The notes under the pieces were generated by a model. The model did no database searches, was not told the DNA's origin, and saw only the letters and a program-made list of their open reading frames with translations. Shown here piece by piece: positions 38,886 to 48,812 of a stretch of DNA of 64,000 nucleotides (position 1 is its first letter; every line of letters begins with the position of its first letter). The stretch is from contig NZ_CP006877.1 in NCBI RefSeq assembly GCF_000816845.1, positions 3,481,001 through 3,545,000 on the forward strand, in the 5' to 3' direction. Made by a program: the position numbers and the translations under genes. The stretch is from Rhizobium gallicum bv. gallicum R602sp. GTDB lineage: Bacteria > Pseudomonadota > Alphaproteobacteria > Rhizobiales > Rhizobiaceae.

Positions 38886-39826
38886 TTAACAAGCCCGATC
38901 TCTTTGAGGATGCCTTCGGTTGCGGAGACGTCCTTCTCGAGCTGCGCCTTGAAGGCATCGCCGGCGAGGTATGTGTCGGCCCAGCCCTTCGTCTTTAGGA
39001 TTTCCTGCCAGCCTGCCGACTTGGAAAGCTTGTCGAAATCAGCGGTGACGGCAGCCGTCTGCTCAGGCGTCAGGCCGGGAGCGGCGGCGACCATCCGCCA
39101 GTTCTGCACGCTGACATCGACGCCAGATTCCTTCAGCGTCGGAGCGTCGACACCGTCAATGCGCTTATCGCTCGAGACGGCGAGCAGGCGGAGCTGCCCG
39201 GCCTTCACCTGCGATTCGAACTCACCATAGCCCGAAATGCCGGCCGTCACCTGTCCGCCGAGGATAGCGGCAAGCGCCTCACCGCCGCCCGAGAAGGCGA
39301 CATAGTTGATCTTCGTCGGATCGACGCCGGAGGCCTTCGCGATGAGACCGACCGCGATATGGTCGGTACCGCCGGCCGAGCCGCCGCCCCAGGACACCGA
39401 ACCCGGATCAGCCTTCAGCTTGGCAACGAGGTCACCCATCGTCTTGATGTCGGACGATGCCGGAACGACGATGGCCTCATACTCGCCGGTCAGGCGAGCG
39501 ATCGGTGTGACGTCCTTCAGCGTGACAGGCGACTGGTTGGTGAGAATCGCGCCGACCATGACATAGCCGCCAACGATCAGTGCGTTCGGGTTGCCGTTAT
39601 TCTGGCTGGCGAACTGCGCCAGACCGATGGTGCCGCCGGCGCCCGGAACGTTCTGAACCTGAACATTGCCAGAGATGCCTTCCTTCTGCATGACGGTCTG
39701 CAGCGAGCGGGCCGTCTGATCCCAACCGCCGCCGGGTGCGGCAGGCGCCATGATGGTGTAATCGGCCGAATAGGCCGGCAGCGCGATAGCGGCTGCGAAA
39801 AGCGTAGCAAGGAAAGTATGCTTCAC
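38882..39826 (-). CDS. tctC: Tripartite tricarboxylate transporter substrate-binding protein TctC
   Basis: A 314-aa periplasmic receptor of the Bug/TctC family. The signal peptide is the first 20 residues (ending PAYSA). The mature protein begins DYTIMAPAAPGGGWDQTARS, the classic Bug start, and shows GAGGTIGLAQF, WGGGSAGGTDHIA and YVAFSGGGEALAAILGGQV. The start is GTG at 39826, preceded by GGAGGACACATC on the minus strand; the longer ATG frame to 39961 has no ribosome site. First gene of the operon, with a direct-repeat motif at 39993-40010 as a possible TctD site. The substrate is not determinable; citrate or another carboxylate. Confidence 0.93.
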   Translation of the reverse strand: MKHTFLATLFAAAIALPAYSADYTIMAPAAPGGGWDQTARSLQTVMQKEGISGNVQVQNVPGAGGTIGLAQFASQNNGNPNALIVGGYVMVGAILTNQSPVTLKDVTPIARLTGEYEAIVVPASSDIKTMGDLVAKLKADPGSVSWGGGSAGGTDHIAVGLIAKASGVDPTKINYVAFSGGGEALAAILGGQVTAGISGYGEFESQVKAGQLRLLAVSSDKRIDGVDAPTLKESGVDVSVQNWRMVAAAPGLTPEQTAAVTADFDKLSKSAGWQEILKTKGWADTYLAGDAFKAQLEKDVSATEGILKEIGLVK

Positions 39827-40134
39827 GATGTGTCCTCCGTGATCGCGGTGAGCGCCGCGTATTGTTCTCAAGGGAATCGAGAAGCGTTGCCGGGCAGCGG
39901 ACTTTGATCGTCCGCAATAGCGACGGAGACTCCTCCCGAAACGTCTACTCTCCGCCTCCACGAAGAGAAGTACCAGAACCGCACCACATCAAGCTGTCAT
40001 TTAGCTGACATCGGCAGGATATCCAGCGCCAAGGCCACTTTTTTGCCGTAATTCGGGCATGAGCGCCCGGTTATGCCGGTGGCGTGCATCCCAAATCCAC
40101 CCCAATAAAGCAGGTAGGTGCGAACGCTATCCAC
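39827..40134. promoter_or_regulatory. Region between tctC and the binding-protein gene, with TctD-type direct repeat
   Basis: There is no gene in these 308 bases. At 39993-40010 the sequence GCTGTCA-N4-GCTGACA forms a direct repeat with an 11-base period, about 170 bases upstream of the tctC start. That is the spacing preferred by OmpR/PhoB-type response regulators. The same bases contain a TGTCA-N6-TGACA inverted repeat. A link to the TctD-like regulator at 43.3 kb is inference. Confidence 0.45.
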
Positions 40135-41214
40135 CTACTGTGTCCGCAGCACCTCGTTCCAATGGGCGATCAGCCGCGCGCGCTTGACCTGGTCGAGATA
40201 GACCATCAGGCCCGGGCTGACCGGAACGGGCCTGAGCTGGGCACCGAGAAGCTCCTGCAGGGTGTTAGCCGTATTGTCGCCCGCAACCTCGGGGCTGACC
40301 GCCGGGATCTGCAGTTTTCGGGCCATGATCGTCTGTCCTTCCTTCGACATGAAGAAGGTGAGATATTGCCGCCCGAGTTCCGGCTCCGCGGCAGCCTGCG
40401 GCACCAGCCCGATGCGCGACATCACGACCGTATAATCCTTCGGCAGCACGATGCCGACATCGCGGTGGCGCGACGCCCAGTCCGCCGCATAGGAGCCTAG
40501 AATGTTGTAGCCGAGCACGAAGCGCCCGTCGGCTACCCTCTCCAGGATCGCCGAACTCGTCGAATAGAGCTTGACGCCCGCAGCCCCCATCGCCCGGATC
40601 ACCGACCAGATGTCCCCGAACTGCTCCTGGTCGCGCGCCATGAACAGAAAGCCGACGCCGGAGCGTTCGATGTCATAGGTGCCGATGCGGCCGTAAACCG
40701 CGTTGCCTTTGCGCTTCAGGTAATCGACGAATTCCGCCCGTGAACTTGGCACCGGTTCATGCAAGAAGCTCGGCTTGTGATAGACGAAGACGGCCGGCTC
40801 GAAGGTGAGTGCATAGGCCGTGTTGCGCCAGTTTGCCCATTTCGGCCATTGTCCGCTCATCGGCAGATTGCTGACCTGCGCATAGCCGTCGTTGGAGAGC
40901 TTGACCTGCAGGTCCATCGCCGATGAAAAGGCGAAATCCGCCGTTTTCTTCCCGGCATCCGTCTCCTGCACGATCCGGTCGTAGATCTCGCCCGTCAGCA
41001 TGTCTTCATAACGCACGGCGACATCCGGATTGGCTTCCTGAAAGCCATGGATCATCGGCTGGGCGAGAGGCTCGTCGAGCGAGGAATAAACCGTCAGCAC
41101 CCGCGCATCCGCCTTGCCGGATTTCGCGGGATAAAAGGCCTGATCCGCGGCTGCAAAACCGGGACAGAGCAGAAACAGCACAACAAGAAGTCTCCTCATG
41201 AGCGCAGAATGCAT
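40135..41214 (-). CDS. ABC-type periplasmic substrate-binding protein (iron-binding-protein-like fold)
   Basis: A 359-aa exported protein (signal LLVVLFLLCPGFAAA) of the extracellular solute-binding family 1 type. It has LTVYSSLDEPLAQPMIHGFQ, ANPDVAVRYEDMLTGEIYDRI, DFAFSSAMDLQVKLSNDGYA and FMSKEGQTIMAR. No ABC permease or ATPase gene is adjacent. Similar lone binding proteins are often encoded beside TctD/TctE-like sensor systems, where they may act as periplasmic sensors rather than transport receptors. The start is uncertain between 41214 and 41199. Divergent from the cyclase gene. Confidence 0.8.
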   Translation of the reverse strand: MHSALMRRLLVVLFLLCPGFAAADQAFYPAKSGKADARVLTVYSSLDEPLAQPMIHGFQEANPDVAVRYEDMLTGEIYDRIVQETDAGKKTADFAFSSAMDLQVKLSNDGYAQVSNLPMSGQWPKWANWRNTAYALTFEPAVFVYHKPSFLHEPVPSSRAEFVDYLKRKGNAVYGRIGTYDIERSGVGFLFMARDQEQFGDIWSVIRAMGAAGVKLYSTSSAILERVADGRFVLGYNILGSYAADWASRHRDVGIVLPKDYTVVMSRIGLVPQAAAEPELGRQYLTFFMSKEGQTIMARKLQIPAVSPEVAGDNTANTLQELLGAQLRPVPVSPGLMVYLDQVKRARLIAHWNEVLRTQ

Positions 41215-41309
41215 CACCACGCTTCGCCGGGCAAGGACGAGTGATTGCGGGCGCTGTCTCGCAACGCGACAAGAGCATTAAAAGACGCTAAGCTAATTTA
41301 GACAACCGT

Positions 41310-43190
41310 ATGGAGGGGATATTGGAACGACGGCTGAGTGCCATACTCGCTGCCGACGTGGTGGGTTATAGCCGTCTGATGGGTATCGACGAGACCGGTA
41401 CCCTGCAGGCGCTCAACCGCCACCGCTGCGAGCTGATCGATGTCAGGATCTCCGACTACAGAGGGCGCATCTTCAAGCTGACCGGCGACGGAATGCTCGC
41501 GGAATTCCAAAGTGTGGTAAACGCTGTCGCCTGCGCTGTCGAAATTCAGCGCGAGATGGCTGTGCGCAACAAACACGTCCCGCAGGATCAGCGCATCGAA
41601 TTGCGGATCGGCATCAATCTGGGCGACGTTGTCATCGAGAACGACGACGTCTTCGGTGACGGCGTAAACGTCGCTGCTCGGCTCGAGCGCCTTGCTTTGC
41701 CGGGTGGCATTGTCGTTTCCGGCTCCGTTCGCGATCAGGTGGGCACGCGCCTCAATATCGGTTTCGAGTTCCAGGGCGAGCAATCTCTGAAGAACATCAA
41801 GCAGAATGTGTCGGTGTTCACGGTTCTCCTCGATCCGCCTTCTGCAACGGCCGGCGCGTCGGACGACCAAACCCGCAATACCTGCTTTATTGCCGTTTTG
41901 CCTTTCACCAACATGAGCGGCGATACCGACCAGGAGTATTTCGCGGACGGCATCACGGAAGACATCATTACCGACCTCTCCAAGATATCGAGTCTACACG
42001 TCGTGCCGCGGCACACTGTCTTCACTTACAAAGGGAGTTCGCTGAAGGTAAAGCAGCTCGCCCACGAACTCGGCGTGCGATACGTTCTCCAGGGAAGCGT
42101 CCGCATCGCCGGCGCGCGTGTACGCATATCCGGCCATCTCATCGATACGGCGAATGGCGACCATCTGTGGGCCGATCGCTACGACCGGAATCTCACCGAT
42201 ATCTTCGCGATCCAGGATGAGATCACCAATTCGATCGTCGGCCAGCTCAAGATCCGGCTCCTGCCGGCCGAGAAGAAGGCCATCGCCGCCGAACCCACGG
42301 CCAATATCGAGGCCTATACCTACTACCTGCGAGGCCGCCAGCTATCGCACACCTGGACGAAGTCGTATCTGCAGCTTGCCCGCAGGATGTTCTGCAAGGC
42401 TGTCGAGTTGGATCCTGATTATGCGCGCGCCTATGCCGGTATTGCCGATTGCGACGCGGCCATACGCGATTGGGATCCGGAAAATGTCCCGCTCGAAAAC
42501 ATCCTGCAGATGAGCGCCCGGGCCCTCGAACTCGATCCTGATCTCGCGGAGGCCCATGCCTCCCGAGGTCTGGCCCTGCATCAGAACGGCCAGGATCAGC
42601 AAGCCATTTCAGCCTTCGAGCGGGCACTTGCACTTGAACCCAATCTTTATGAAGCGAACTTCCACTATGCGCGATTCTTCTTCATGCGCGGCGATTTCGC
42701 CAATGCCGTCCGCTACTTCACGCGCGCGGCGCACATCCGCACGGACGACTATGTCTCACCCATTCATTTGATGAGCGCCTACCGCTCGCTCGGGCGCATG
42801 TCGGATACGGAAAACTGGGCCAAGCTCGGGCTGCTGCGAGCGGAACGCGCACTGAATCTCAGTCCGGAAAATTCAGGACCGGCCCATCGCGGCGCCCTGG
42901 CGCTGGCGCATCTCGGAGACAGGGCGAGAGCAAGGGATTGGGCCGCCCGCGCCATCGCGATCGATCCTGACGACATCGTTGCGCAATACAATCTCGCTTG
43001 CGTCTATTCCGTCCTCGGCGACGTGGACGAAGCGATTGATATTCTGGAGAGGCTGATGCCGCGAAGCTCGGTCTACCACATCAAATGGTTCGATAACGAC
43101 TCCGATCTGGATAACATCCGCAGCGACCAGCGCTTCCAGAAACTCCTGCTGGCAGCGCAGGAGGAACAACCCCGGGAGGTCGCTGAATAG
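41310..43190 (+). CDS. Class III adenylate/guanylate cyclase with TPR C-terminus
   Basis: A 626-aa soluble protein. The N-terminal class III cyclase domain (about 8-175) shows the metal-binding aspartates Asp16 (ILAADVVGYSRLM) and Asp60 (KLTGDGMLAEF), plus GDGVNVAARLE. A central TolB/CadC-like segment follows (IAVLPFTNMSGD..QEYFADGITEDII, VRYVLQGSVR). The rest is a series of TPR repeats (for example AISAFERALALEPNLYEANF). Rhizobia have many such cyclases. ATG 41310 is one option; a TTG at 41322 follows GGAGGGG at ideal spacing and would begin LERRLSAIL, the commonest family start. It lies between a binding-protein gene and the TctDE-like system. Confidence 0.88.
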   Translation: MEGILERRLSAILAADVVGYSRLMGIDETGTLQALNRHRCELIDVRISDYRGRIFKLTGDGMLAEFQSVVNAVACAVEIQREMAVRNKHVPQDQRIELRIGINLGDVVIENDDVFGDGVNVAARLERLALPGGIVVSGSVRDQVGTRLNIGFEFQGEQSLKNIKQNVSVFTVLLDPPSATAGASDDQTRNTCFIAVLPFTNMSGDTDQEYFADGITEDIITDLSKISSLHVVPRHTVFTYKGSSLKVKQLAHELGVRYVLQGSVRIAGARVRISGHLIDTANGDHLWADRYDRNLTDIFAIQDEITNSIVGQLKIRLLPAEKKAIAAEPTANIEAYTYYLRGRQLSHTWTKSYLQLARRMFCKAVELDPDYARAYAGIADCDAAIRDWDPENVPLENILQMSARALELDPDLAEAHASRGLALHQNGQDQQAISAFERALALEPNLYEANFHYARFFFMRGDFANAVRYFTRAAHIRTDDYVSPIHLMSAYRSLGRMSDTENWAKLGLLRAERALNLSPENSGPAHRGALALAHLGDRARARDWAARAIAIDPDDIVAQYNLACVYSVLGDVDEAIDILERLMPRSSVYHIKWFDNDSDLDNIRSDQRFQKLLLAAQEEQPREVAE

Positions 43191-43306
43191 AGCCATTGAG
43201 AGTGCCAAACTTTCGTTGATTGAATGACGCCGGCTTTTCTTTTGCTGCTGATGACATCCCCTTTCACGGGCTGTAATCTTCTTTGTTGAACAACAGGAAA
43301 CCACCC

Positions 43307-43984
43307 GTGCGCATTCTCCTCACCGAAGACAATATCGCGCTGGCCGACGGCCTGTCGGCGATCTTGCGCGGTACGGGGCATGCCGTCGATGTCGTCCACG
43401 ACGGTGCATCGGCCAATGCAGTGATCGCGGCGGAAAATTTCGATCTCGTGATCCTCGACCTCAACCTGCCCGAGATGGACGGGCTGGACGTCCTGCGCAG
43501 CATGCGCGCCCGGCAGAACCAGGCGGCCGTCCTAATTCTGACTGCACGCGGAGCGCCGGAGGAGCGGGTCCGGGGCCTCGACCTCGGCGCCGACGATTAC
43601 CTTATCAAGCCCTTCGACATTACCGAATTCGAGGCGCGCGTGCGCGTGCTGCTCCGGCGCCAGGCGGGCCTGCATTCGGCGACGGTGATGTACGGCTGCG
43701 TGTCCTTCGACCTCAAGTCCCGCACCTTTTCCGCCGGCAATATGCAGCTTGATATTCCCGCTCGCGAAGTCGGCCTGCTTGAAATCCTCTTCATGCGTGC
43801 CGGCAAAGTCGTGTCCAAAGAGGCAATCACCCAGTCGCTGACGGCCTTCGACGATGACATTTCCACCAATGCGATCGAGCAATATGTCAGCCGGCTGCGC
43901 AAGCGCCTGGCACCGCATGGATTGACCGTAAAGACCGCGCGCGGCATCGGCTACTATCTCGACAAGCTTCCCGAGGCCTCATGA
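43307..43984 (+). CDS. tctD: OmpR-type response regulator, TctD-like
   Basis: A 225-aa protein with a receiver domain (acidic pair in TEDN, phospho-Asp51 in LVILDLNLPEMDGL, Thr in ILTARGA, Lys in LIKPFD) and a C-terminal winged-helix DNA-binding domain (ISTNAIEQYVSRLRKRL, VKTARGIGYYL). The start is GTG at 43307, preceded by AGGAAACC; an upstream in-frame TTG at 43283 is less likely. The stop overlaps the kinase ATG (ATGA). The likely role is regulation of a carboxylate transport operon. The name is by similarity of the pair to TctD/TctE. Confidence 0.85.
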   Translation: MRILLTEDNIALADGLSAILRGTGHAVDVVHDGASANAVIAAENFDLVILDLNLPEMDGLDVLRSMRARQNQAAVLILTARGAPEERVRGLDLGADDYLIKPFDITEFEARVRVLLRRQAGLHSATVMYGCVSFDLKSRTFSAGNMQLDIPAREVGLLEILFMRAGKVVSKEAITQSLTAFDDDISTNAIEQYVSRLRKRLAPHGLTVKTARGIGYYLDKLPEAS

Positions 43985-45363
43985 AAGCCGCCTATTCGCT
44001 GAGGCGCCGGCTGCTTTTCTGGCTGCTGATCTCCACCGCCATCATCGGCACGCTGGCGCTCGCCGACACATACCGGGAGGCGGTCGAGACCTCGAACATT
44101 GTTTCAGACCGTGTACTTGCCGGTTCGGCGCTCGCCATTGCCGAGCGCGTCGTCGTGGCAGAAGACGGCGCTCTGGAAGTCGACATTCCCTATGTCGCGC
44201 TGGAAATGCTGACATCGGCCGCTCAGGACCGGGTGTTCTACCGCGTCGATGGTCCGCCCGGAGCATTCATTACCGGCTACCAGGCGCTTCCGGTTCTCAA
44301 GGAAACCAAGGGCGACGCAGCCGTCTTCGCAGACGATGTTTTCCGCGGCGAGCCGATCCGCGTCGCGACGCTTGAGCGCTCCGCCTCAACCGGCATCCGC
44401 TCGGTTCCCTTTGTTGTCACCGTTGCGGAAACGACGATCGCCCGCCGTCAGCTGGCACGCGCGATCCTTTTCCGTTCGGCTATCCGCCTTGCCTTCATGA
44501 TCGCCGGTGCTGCCGTGATCGTCTGGATCTCGGTCACGGTCGCGCTCCGCCCGCTCTACAAGCTCCGGGACGCGATCGGCGAGCGCAGCCCGGACGACTT
44601 GCATCCGATCGAGCAATCGGTGCCGAGCGAGGTGCAGCCACTGGTGGATACGGTGAACAGCTTCATGGTGCGCCTGCAGTCAGCCCTTGAGGCGCTCCGG
44701 AATTTCACCGGCAATGCCAGCCATCAATTGCGCACACCGCTTGCCATCATCCGAACTCAGCTCGCGCTTTCCGCCCGCGCCGCAACTCTGCCTGAAGCGC
44801 AGGACGCGGCCCTGAAGGGCGACCAGGCCGTCGCGCACGCCGAACGCATTCTCGCCCAGCTGCTGCTGATGGCAAAGATCGACGCCGCAACGGCCAAGGA
44901 GGCCCTGGCGGCCTCGACGATCGACATCGCCGCCATCGCCCAGGAGATTACCGGCGAACTGATCCCTCAAGCCGCGGAGGCCGGTATCGATCTCGGCTTT
45001 GAGGGCGATGGACATGCGATGATCCGCGCCGAACCCCTGCTGATCGGCGAGCTGCTGCGCAATCTTGCGGGCAACGCCATCGCATATGCCGGCAAGAGCG
45101 CCGAGGTTACCGTACGGATTGCGCAGGATGGCGAAACCGTACGCCTCGAGGTTGAAGACAATGGTCCCGGTATCGCGCCGGAAAAGCTCGACGCCGTGCG
45201 CCGCCGCTTTTCGCGCGGCAACGACACCGAGGCGCCGGGCGCCGGCCTCGGCCTCCCGATCGTCGAGGAAATCGCCAATCTTTTCAATGCGACGCTCACG
45301 CTCTCGACTGCGGTGAGCGGCAAGGGCCTCAAAGCCGCCGTCGCCTTTGCAAAAGTGTCGTAA
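43981..45363 (+). CDS. tctE: Sensor histidine kinase, TctE-like
   Basis: A 460-aa inner-membrane kinase. One membrane helix is at residues 11-27 and another at about 160-185, enclosing a periplasmic domain of the TctE N-terminal type (DRVLAGSALAIAERV, LEMLTSAAQDRVFYRVDGPPG). A HAMP-like linker follows, then the H box with the phospho-His in NASHQLRTPL (about 246) and a GHKL ATPase domain (NLAGNAIAYA, VEDNGPGIAPE, GAGLGLPIVEEI). It is translationally coupled to the response regulator. It senses an unknown periplasmic ligand, possibly through the binding protein at 40.1-41.2 kb. Confidence 0.88.
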   Translation: MKAAYSLRRRLLFWLLISTAIIGTLALADTYREAVETSNIVSDRVLAGSALAIAERVVVAEDGALEVDIPYVALEMLTSAAQDRVFYRVDGPPGAFITGYQALPVLKETKGDAAVFADDVFRGEPIRVATLERSASTGIRSVPFVVTVAETTIARRQLARAILFRSAIRLAFMIAGAAVIVWISVTVALRPLYKLRDAIGERSPDDLHPIEQSVPSEVQPLVDTVNSFMVRLQSALEALRNFTGNASHQLRTPLAIIRTQLALSARAATLPEAQDAALKGDQAVAHAERILAQLLLMAKIDAATAKEALAASTIDIAAIAQEITGELIPQAAEAGIDLGFEGDGHAMIRAEPLLIGELLRNLAGNAIAYAGKSAEVTVRIAQDGETVRLEVEDNGPGIAPEKLDAVRRRFSRGNDTEAPGAGLGLPIVEEIANLFNATLTLSTAVSGKGLKAAVAFAKVS

Positions 45364-45474
45364 AGGCTTCGCGGCGTTAACCTTTCCGCCTTGCTTTCTT
45401 TCGTTGCATTGCACACTATCGCGTCGGGAACAGCAAATGCCGCATAACGATGTGGCGTCGGACAAGGCAAAATA

Positions 45475-48400
45475 ATGTCGATCAAAGCCAGTATCTATCA
45501 TCTGACGCACTACAAATACGACAGGCCGGTCCGCCTTGGGCCGCAGGTCATCCGCCTCAAGCCCGCCTCGCATTCAAAAACGCACGTGCTCAGTCATTCG
45601 CTGAAGGTCACGCCGTCGAACCATTTCGTGAACCTGCAGCAGGATCCCTACGGAAATTATCTTGCCCGCTATGTCTTTCCCGACCCGGTGACCGAATTCA
45701 AGATCGAGGTCGATCTCGTCGCCGACATGACGGTCTACAACCCCTTCGACTTCTTCGTCGAAGAAGAGGCCACCAAATGGCCCTTCGACTATCCGCAGAC
45801 GATCCAGGAAGACCTCTCGATCTACATGAAACCGGAGGCCCCCGGCCCGCGGCTCAAGGCTTTCCTCGAAACCCTCGACTATTCGCCGGGCCAGCCGACC
45901 GTTGACATGATCGTCGGCCTCAACGCCCGCCTGCAGCAGCAGATCGGCTATGTCATACGCATGGAGGCCGGCGTCCAGACGCCGGAGGACACGCTTGAAA
46001 GCGCCAGAGGCTCCTGCCGTGATTCGAGTTGGCTGCTCGTTCAGATTCTCCGTCACCTCGGCCTCGCCGCACGCTTCGTATCCGGCTACCTCATTCAGTT
46101 GACGCCCGACCTGAAGGCCCTTGACGGCCCCTCCGGTACTAAGGTCGATTTCACCGACCTGCATGCCTGGGCCGAAGTCTATCTGCCAGGCGCCGGCTGG
46201 GTCGGCCTCGATCCGACATCGGGGCTGCTCACCGGCGAGAGCCACATCCCGCTCGCCGCAACCCCGCATTATAGCAACGCCGCCCCGATCTCCGGCGGCT
46301 ATTTCGGCGAAGCCAGTACCGAGTTCGCCTTCGACATGAAGGTCGCCCGTGTTGCCGAACACCCGCGCATCACCAAGCCCTTCTCGGAAGAGAGCTGGAA
46401 CGAGCTCGACGCACTCGGCAAAAAAGTGGATCTTATCCTTAAGGCCGAAGATGTGCGCCTGACGATGGGCGGCGAGCCCACTTTCGTTTCGATCGACGAT
46501 TTCGAATCCGAAGAGTGGAATACCGCCGCCGTAGGCCCGACCAAGCGGGAGAAAGCGGACAGCCTGATCCGCAGGCTGCGCCAGCGCTTCGCCCCGGGCG
46601 GCTTCCTGCATTACGGACAGGGCAAGTGGTATCCCGGCGAAAGCCTGCCGCGCTGGACCTTCTCACTCTACTGGCGCAAGGACGGAAAGCCGATCTGGCA
46701 GAATTTGGATTTGATCGCAGTAGAAGGCGCTGACACCGTCGCCAAGGCGGAAGACGCCGAGCGGCTGCTCACCGGCATCGCGCGCGAGCTGGCGATTACG
46801 CCTGATATGGTGCTGCCGGCCTATGAGGATCCCGCCGAGTGGATCGTCAAGGAGGGAAGCCTTCCCGAAAATGTCGATCCGTCGAATTCCAAGCTGAAGG
46901 ATCCGGAAGAGCGCAACCGCATCGCCCGCGTTTTCGAACGTGGCCTGACGGTTCCGACAGGTTATATCCTTCCCGTTCAAGCCTGGAATGCTCAGGCTTC
47001 AGGACACCGCTGGATCAGCGAGAAATGGCAGACAAGGCGCGGCAAGATCTTCCTCGTCCCAGGCGACAGCCCTGTCGGATACCGTCTGCCGCTTGGTACG
47101 CTCCCTTACGTGCCGCCGTCGCAATATCCCTATATCCACGTCGCCGACCCATCGATCCCGCGCCAGCCGCTGCCCGAAGTCTTCGTGCCCGCCGGCCGCG
47201 CCATGCCGGAGGCCTCCTTCCAGCGCGACGAGAGCGGCCAGAGCCGTGTGGAACAGACGCTCGGCGAAATCGGCGGCGCGGTTCGCACGGCGATATCGGT
47301 CGAGCCGCGCGACGGCCGGCTTTGCGTCTTCATGCCGCCCGTCGAGCGCATTGAAGACTATCTCGAACTCATTGCAGCCGCCGAAAACGCCGCGGCCGAA
47401 CTTGGGCTTGCCGTCCACATCGAGGGCTATTCGCCGCCTCAGGACGAGCGCATCAATGTCATTCGTGTCGCACCGGATCCAGGCGTCATCGAGGTGAATA
47501 TCCACCCCGCCTCGAACTGGCAGGAGTGCGTCGCAATCACCACCGCGATCTACGAAGAAGCGCGGATGACGCGTCTCGGCGCCGACAAGTTCATGATCGA
47601 CGGCCGTCACACGGGCACGGGCGGCGGCAACCATGTCGTCGTCGGCGGCGCCAATCCGAACGACAGCCCGTTCCTACGCCGGCCCGACCTCTTGAAGAGC
47701 CTCGTGCTACACTGGCAGCGGCATCCCTCGCTCTCCTATCTTTTCTCCGGCATGTTCATCGGGCCGACCAGCCAGGCGCCGCGCATCGACGAGGCCAGGC
47801 ACGACAGCCTGTACGAGTTGGAAATCGCCCTCGCCCAGGTGCCCGCACCCGGCCGCGGCCCGTCGCCGCTTCCCTGGCTGACCGACCGCCTGTTCCGCAA
47901 TCTCCTGATCGACGTGACGGGCAACACCCACCGTGCAGAAATCTGCATCGACAAGCTGTTTTCGCCGGATGGGCCGACCGGACGTCTCGGTCTGGTAGAG
48001 TTCCGCGGCTTCGAAATGCCCCCGAATGCGCGCATGTCGCTCGCTCAGCAATTGATGGTCCGCGCCCTCATTGCCCGCTTCTGGAAAAATCCCGCCGACG
48101 GCAAGTTCGTGCGGTGGGGCACTTCCCTGCACGATCGCTTCATGCTGCCGCATTTCGTCTGGGCCGATTTCCTGGATGTGCTTGCCGATCTCAAAGAAAA
48201 CGGCTTCGAGGTCAGCCCGGAGTGGTTCAAGGCACAACTCGAATTCCGCTTTCCCTTCTGCGGCGAAGTGGAATACGAGGGCTCGAAACTCGAACTTCGC
48301 CAGGCGCTCGAACCCTGGCACGTCATGGGCGAGGAAGGCGCGATTGGCGGCACAGTTCGATATGTCGACAGCTCGGTCGAACGACTTCAGGTTCGCCTCG

Positions 48401-48798
48401 AAACCAGCAATTCCTCACGCTACACCGTCACCTGCAACGGCCGAACCGTGCCGCTGACACCGACAGGGACGTCCGGCGTGTCCGTCGCCGGCGTCCGCTT
48501 CAAGGCGTGGCAGCCGGCCTCGGGCCTGCATCCGGTCCTGCCGGTGAATACGCCGCTGACATTTGACATTTATGATACATGGTCGAAGCGTTCGATCGGC
48601 GGCTGCATCTATCATGTTGCCCATCCGGGCGGGCGCAACTATGACACTTTCCCGGTAAACGGCAACGAAGCGGAAGCAAGGCGGCTCTCCCGATTCGAAC
48701 CGTGGGGACATACGGCGGGCGGCTTCATTCCGCGCGCCGAGATGGGATCGCCGGAATTCCCGCTGACGCTGGATCTCCGCAGGCCGGCAGGCATTTGA
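45475..48798 (+). CDS. Giant transglutaminase-like protein with DUF2126 domain
   Basis: An 1107-aa cytosolic-looking protein without a signal peptide. Residues 1-100 are a bacterial transglutaminase N-terminal beta domain ([20 protein letters not shown]). The transglutaminase core follows with the triad Cys near 181 ([10 protein letters not shown]), His near 228 (DLHAWAEV) and Asp near 244 (GLDPTSG). From about 300 to the end is DUF2126 ([65 protein letters not shown]), which has features of an amidoligase-type enzyme. It starts a three-gene block with an ATP-grasp/alpha-E protein and a second transglutaminase. The substrate is unknown. Confidence 0.87.
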   Translation: MSIKASIYHLTHYKYDRPVRLGPQVIRLKPASHSKTHVLSHSLKVTPSNHFVNLQQDPYGNYLARYVFPDPVTEFKIEVDLVADMTVYNPFDFFVEEEATKWPFDYPQTIQEDLSIYMKPEAPGPRLKAFLETLDYSPGQPTVDMIVGLNARLQQQIGYVIRMEAGVQTPEDTLESARGSCRDSSWLLVQILRHLGLAARFVSGYLIQLTPDLKALDGPSGTKVDFTDLHAWAEVYLPGAGWVGLDPTSGLLTGESHIPLAATPHYSNAAPISGGYFGEASTEFAFDMKVARVAEHPRITKPFSEESWNELDALGKKVDLILKAEDVRLTMGGEPTFVSIDDFESEEWNTAAVGPTKREKADSLIRRLRQRFAPGGFLHYGQGKWYPGESLPRWTFSLYWRKDGKPIWQNLDLIAVEGADTVAKAEDAERLLTGIARELAITPDMVLPAYEDPAEWIVKEGSLPENVDPSNSKLKDPEERNRIARVFERGLTVPTGYILPVQAWNAQASGHRWISEKWQTRRGKIFLVPGDSPVGYRLPLGTLPYVPPSQYPYIHVADPSIPRQPLPEVFVPAGRAMPEASFQRDESGQSRVEQTLGEIGGAVRTAISVEPRDGRLCVFMPPVERIEDYLELIAAAENAAAELGLAVHIEGYSPPQDERINVIRVAPDPGVIEVNIHPASNWQECVAITTAIYEEARMTRLGADKFMIDGRHTGTGGGNHVVVGGANPNDSPFLRRPDLLKSLVLHWQRHPSLSYLFSGMFIGPTSQAPRIDEARHDSLYELEIALAQVPAPGRGPSPLPWLTDRLFRNLLIDVTGNTHRAEICIDKLFSPDGPTGRLGLVEFRGFEMPPNARMSLAQQLMVRALIARFWKNPADGKFVRWGTSLHDRFMLPHFVWADFLDVLADLKENGFEVSPEWFKAQLEFRFPFCGEVEYEGSKLELRQALEPWHVMGEEGAIGGTVRYVDSSVERLQVRLETSNSSRYTVTCNGRTVPLTPTGTSGVSVAGVRFKAWQPASGLHPVLPVNTPLTFDIYDTWSKRSIGGCIYHVAHPGGRNYDTFPVNGNEAEARRLSRFEPWGHTAGGFIPRAEMGSPEFPLTLDLRRPAGI

Positions 48799-48812
48799 CG
48801 AGCTAGGTTTTA

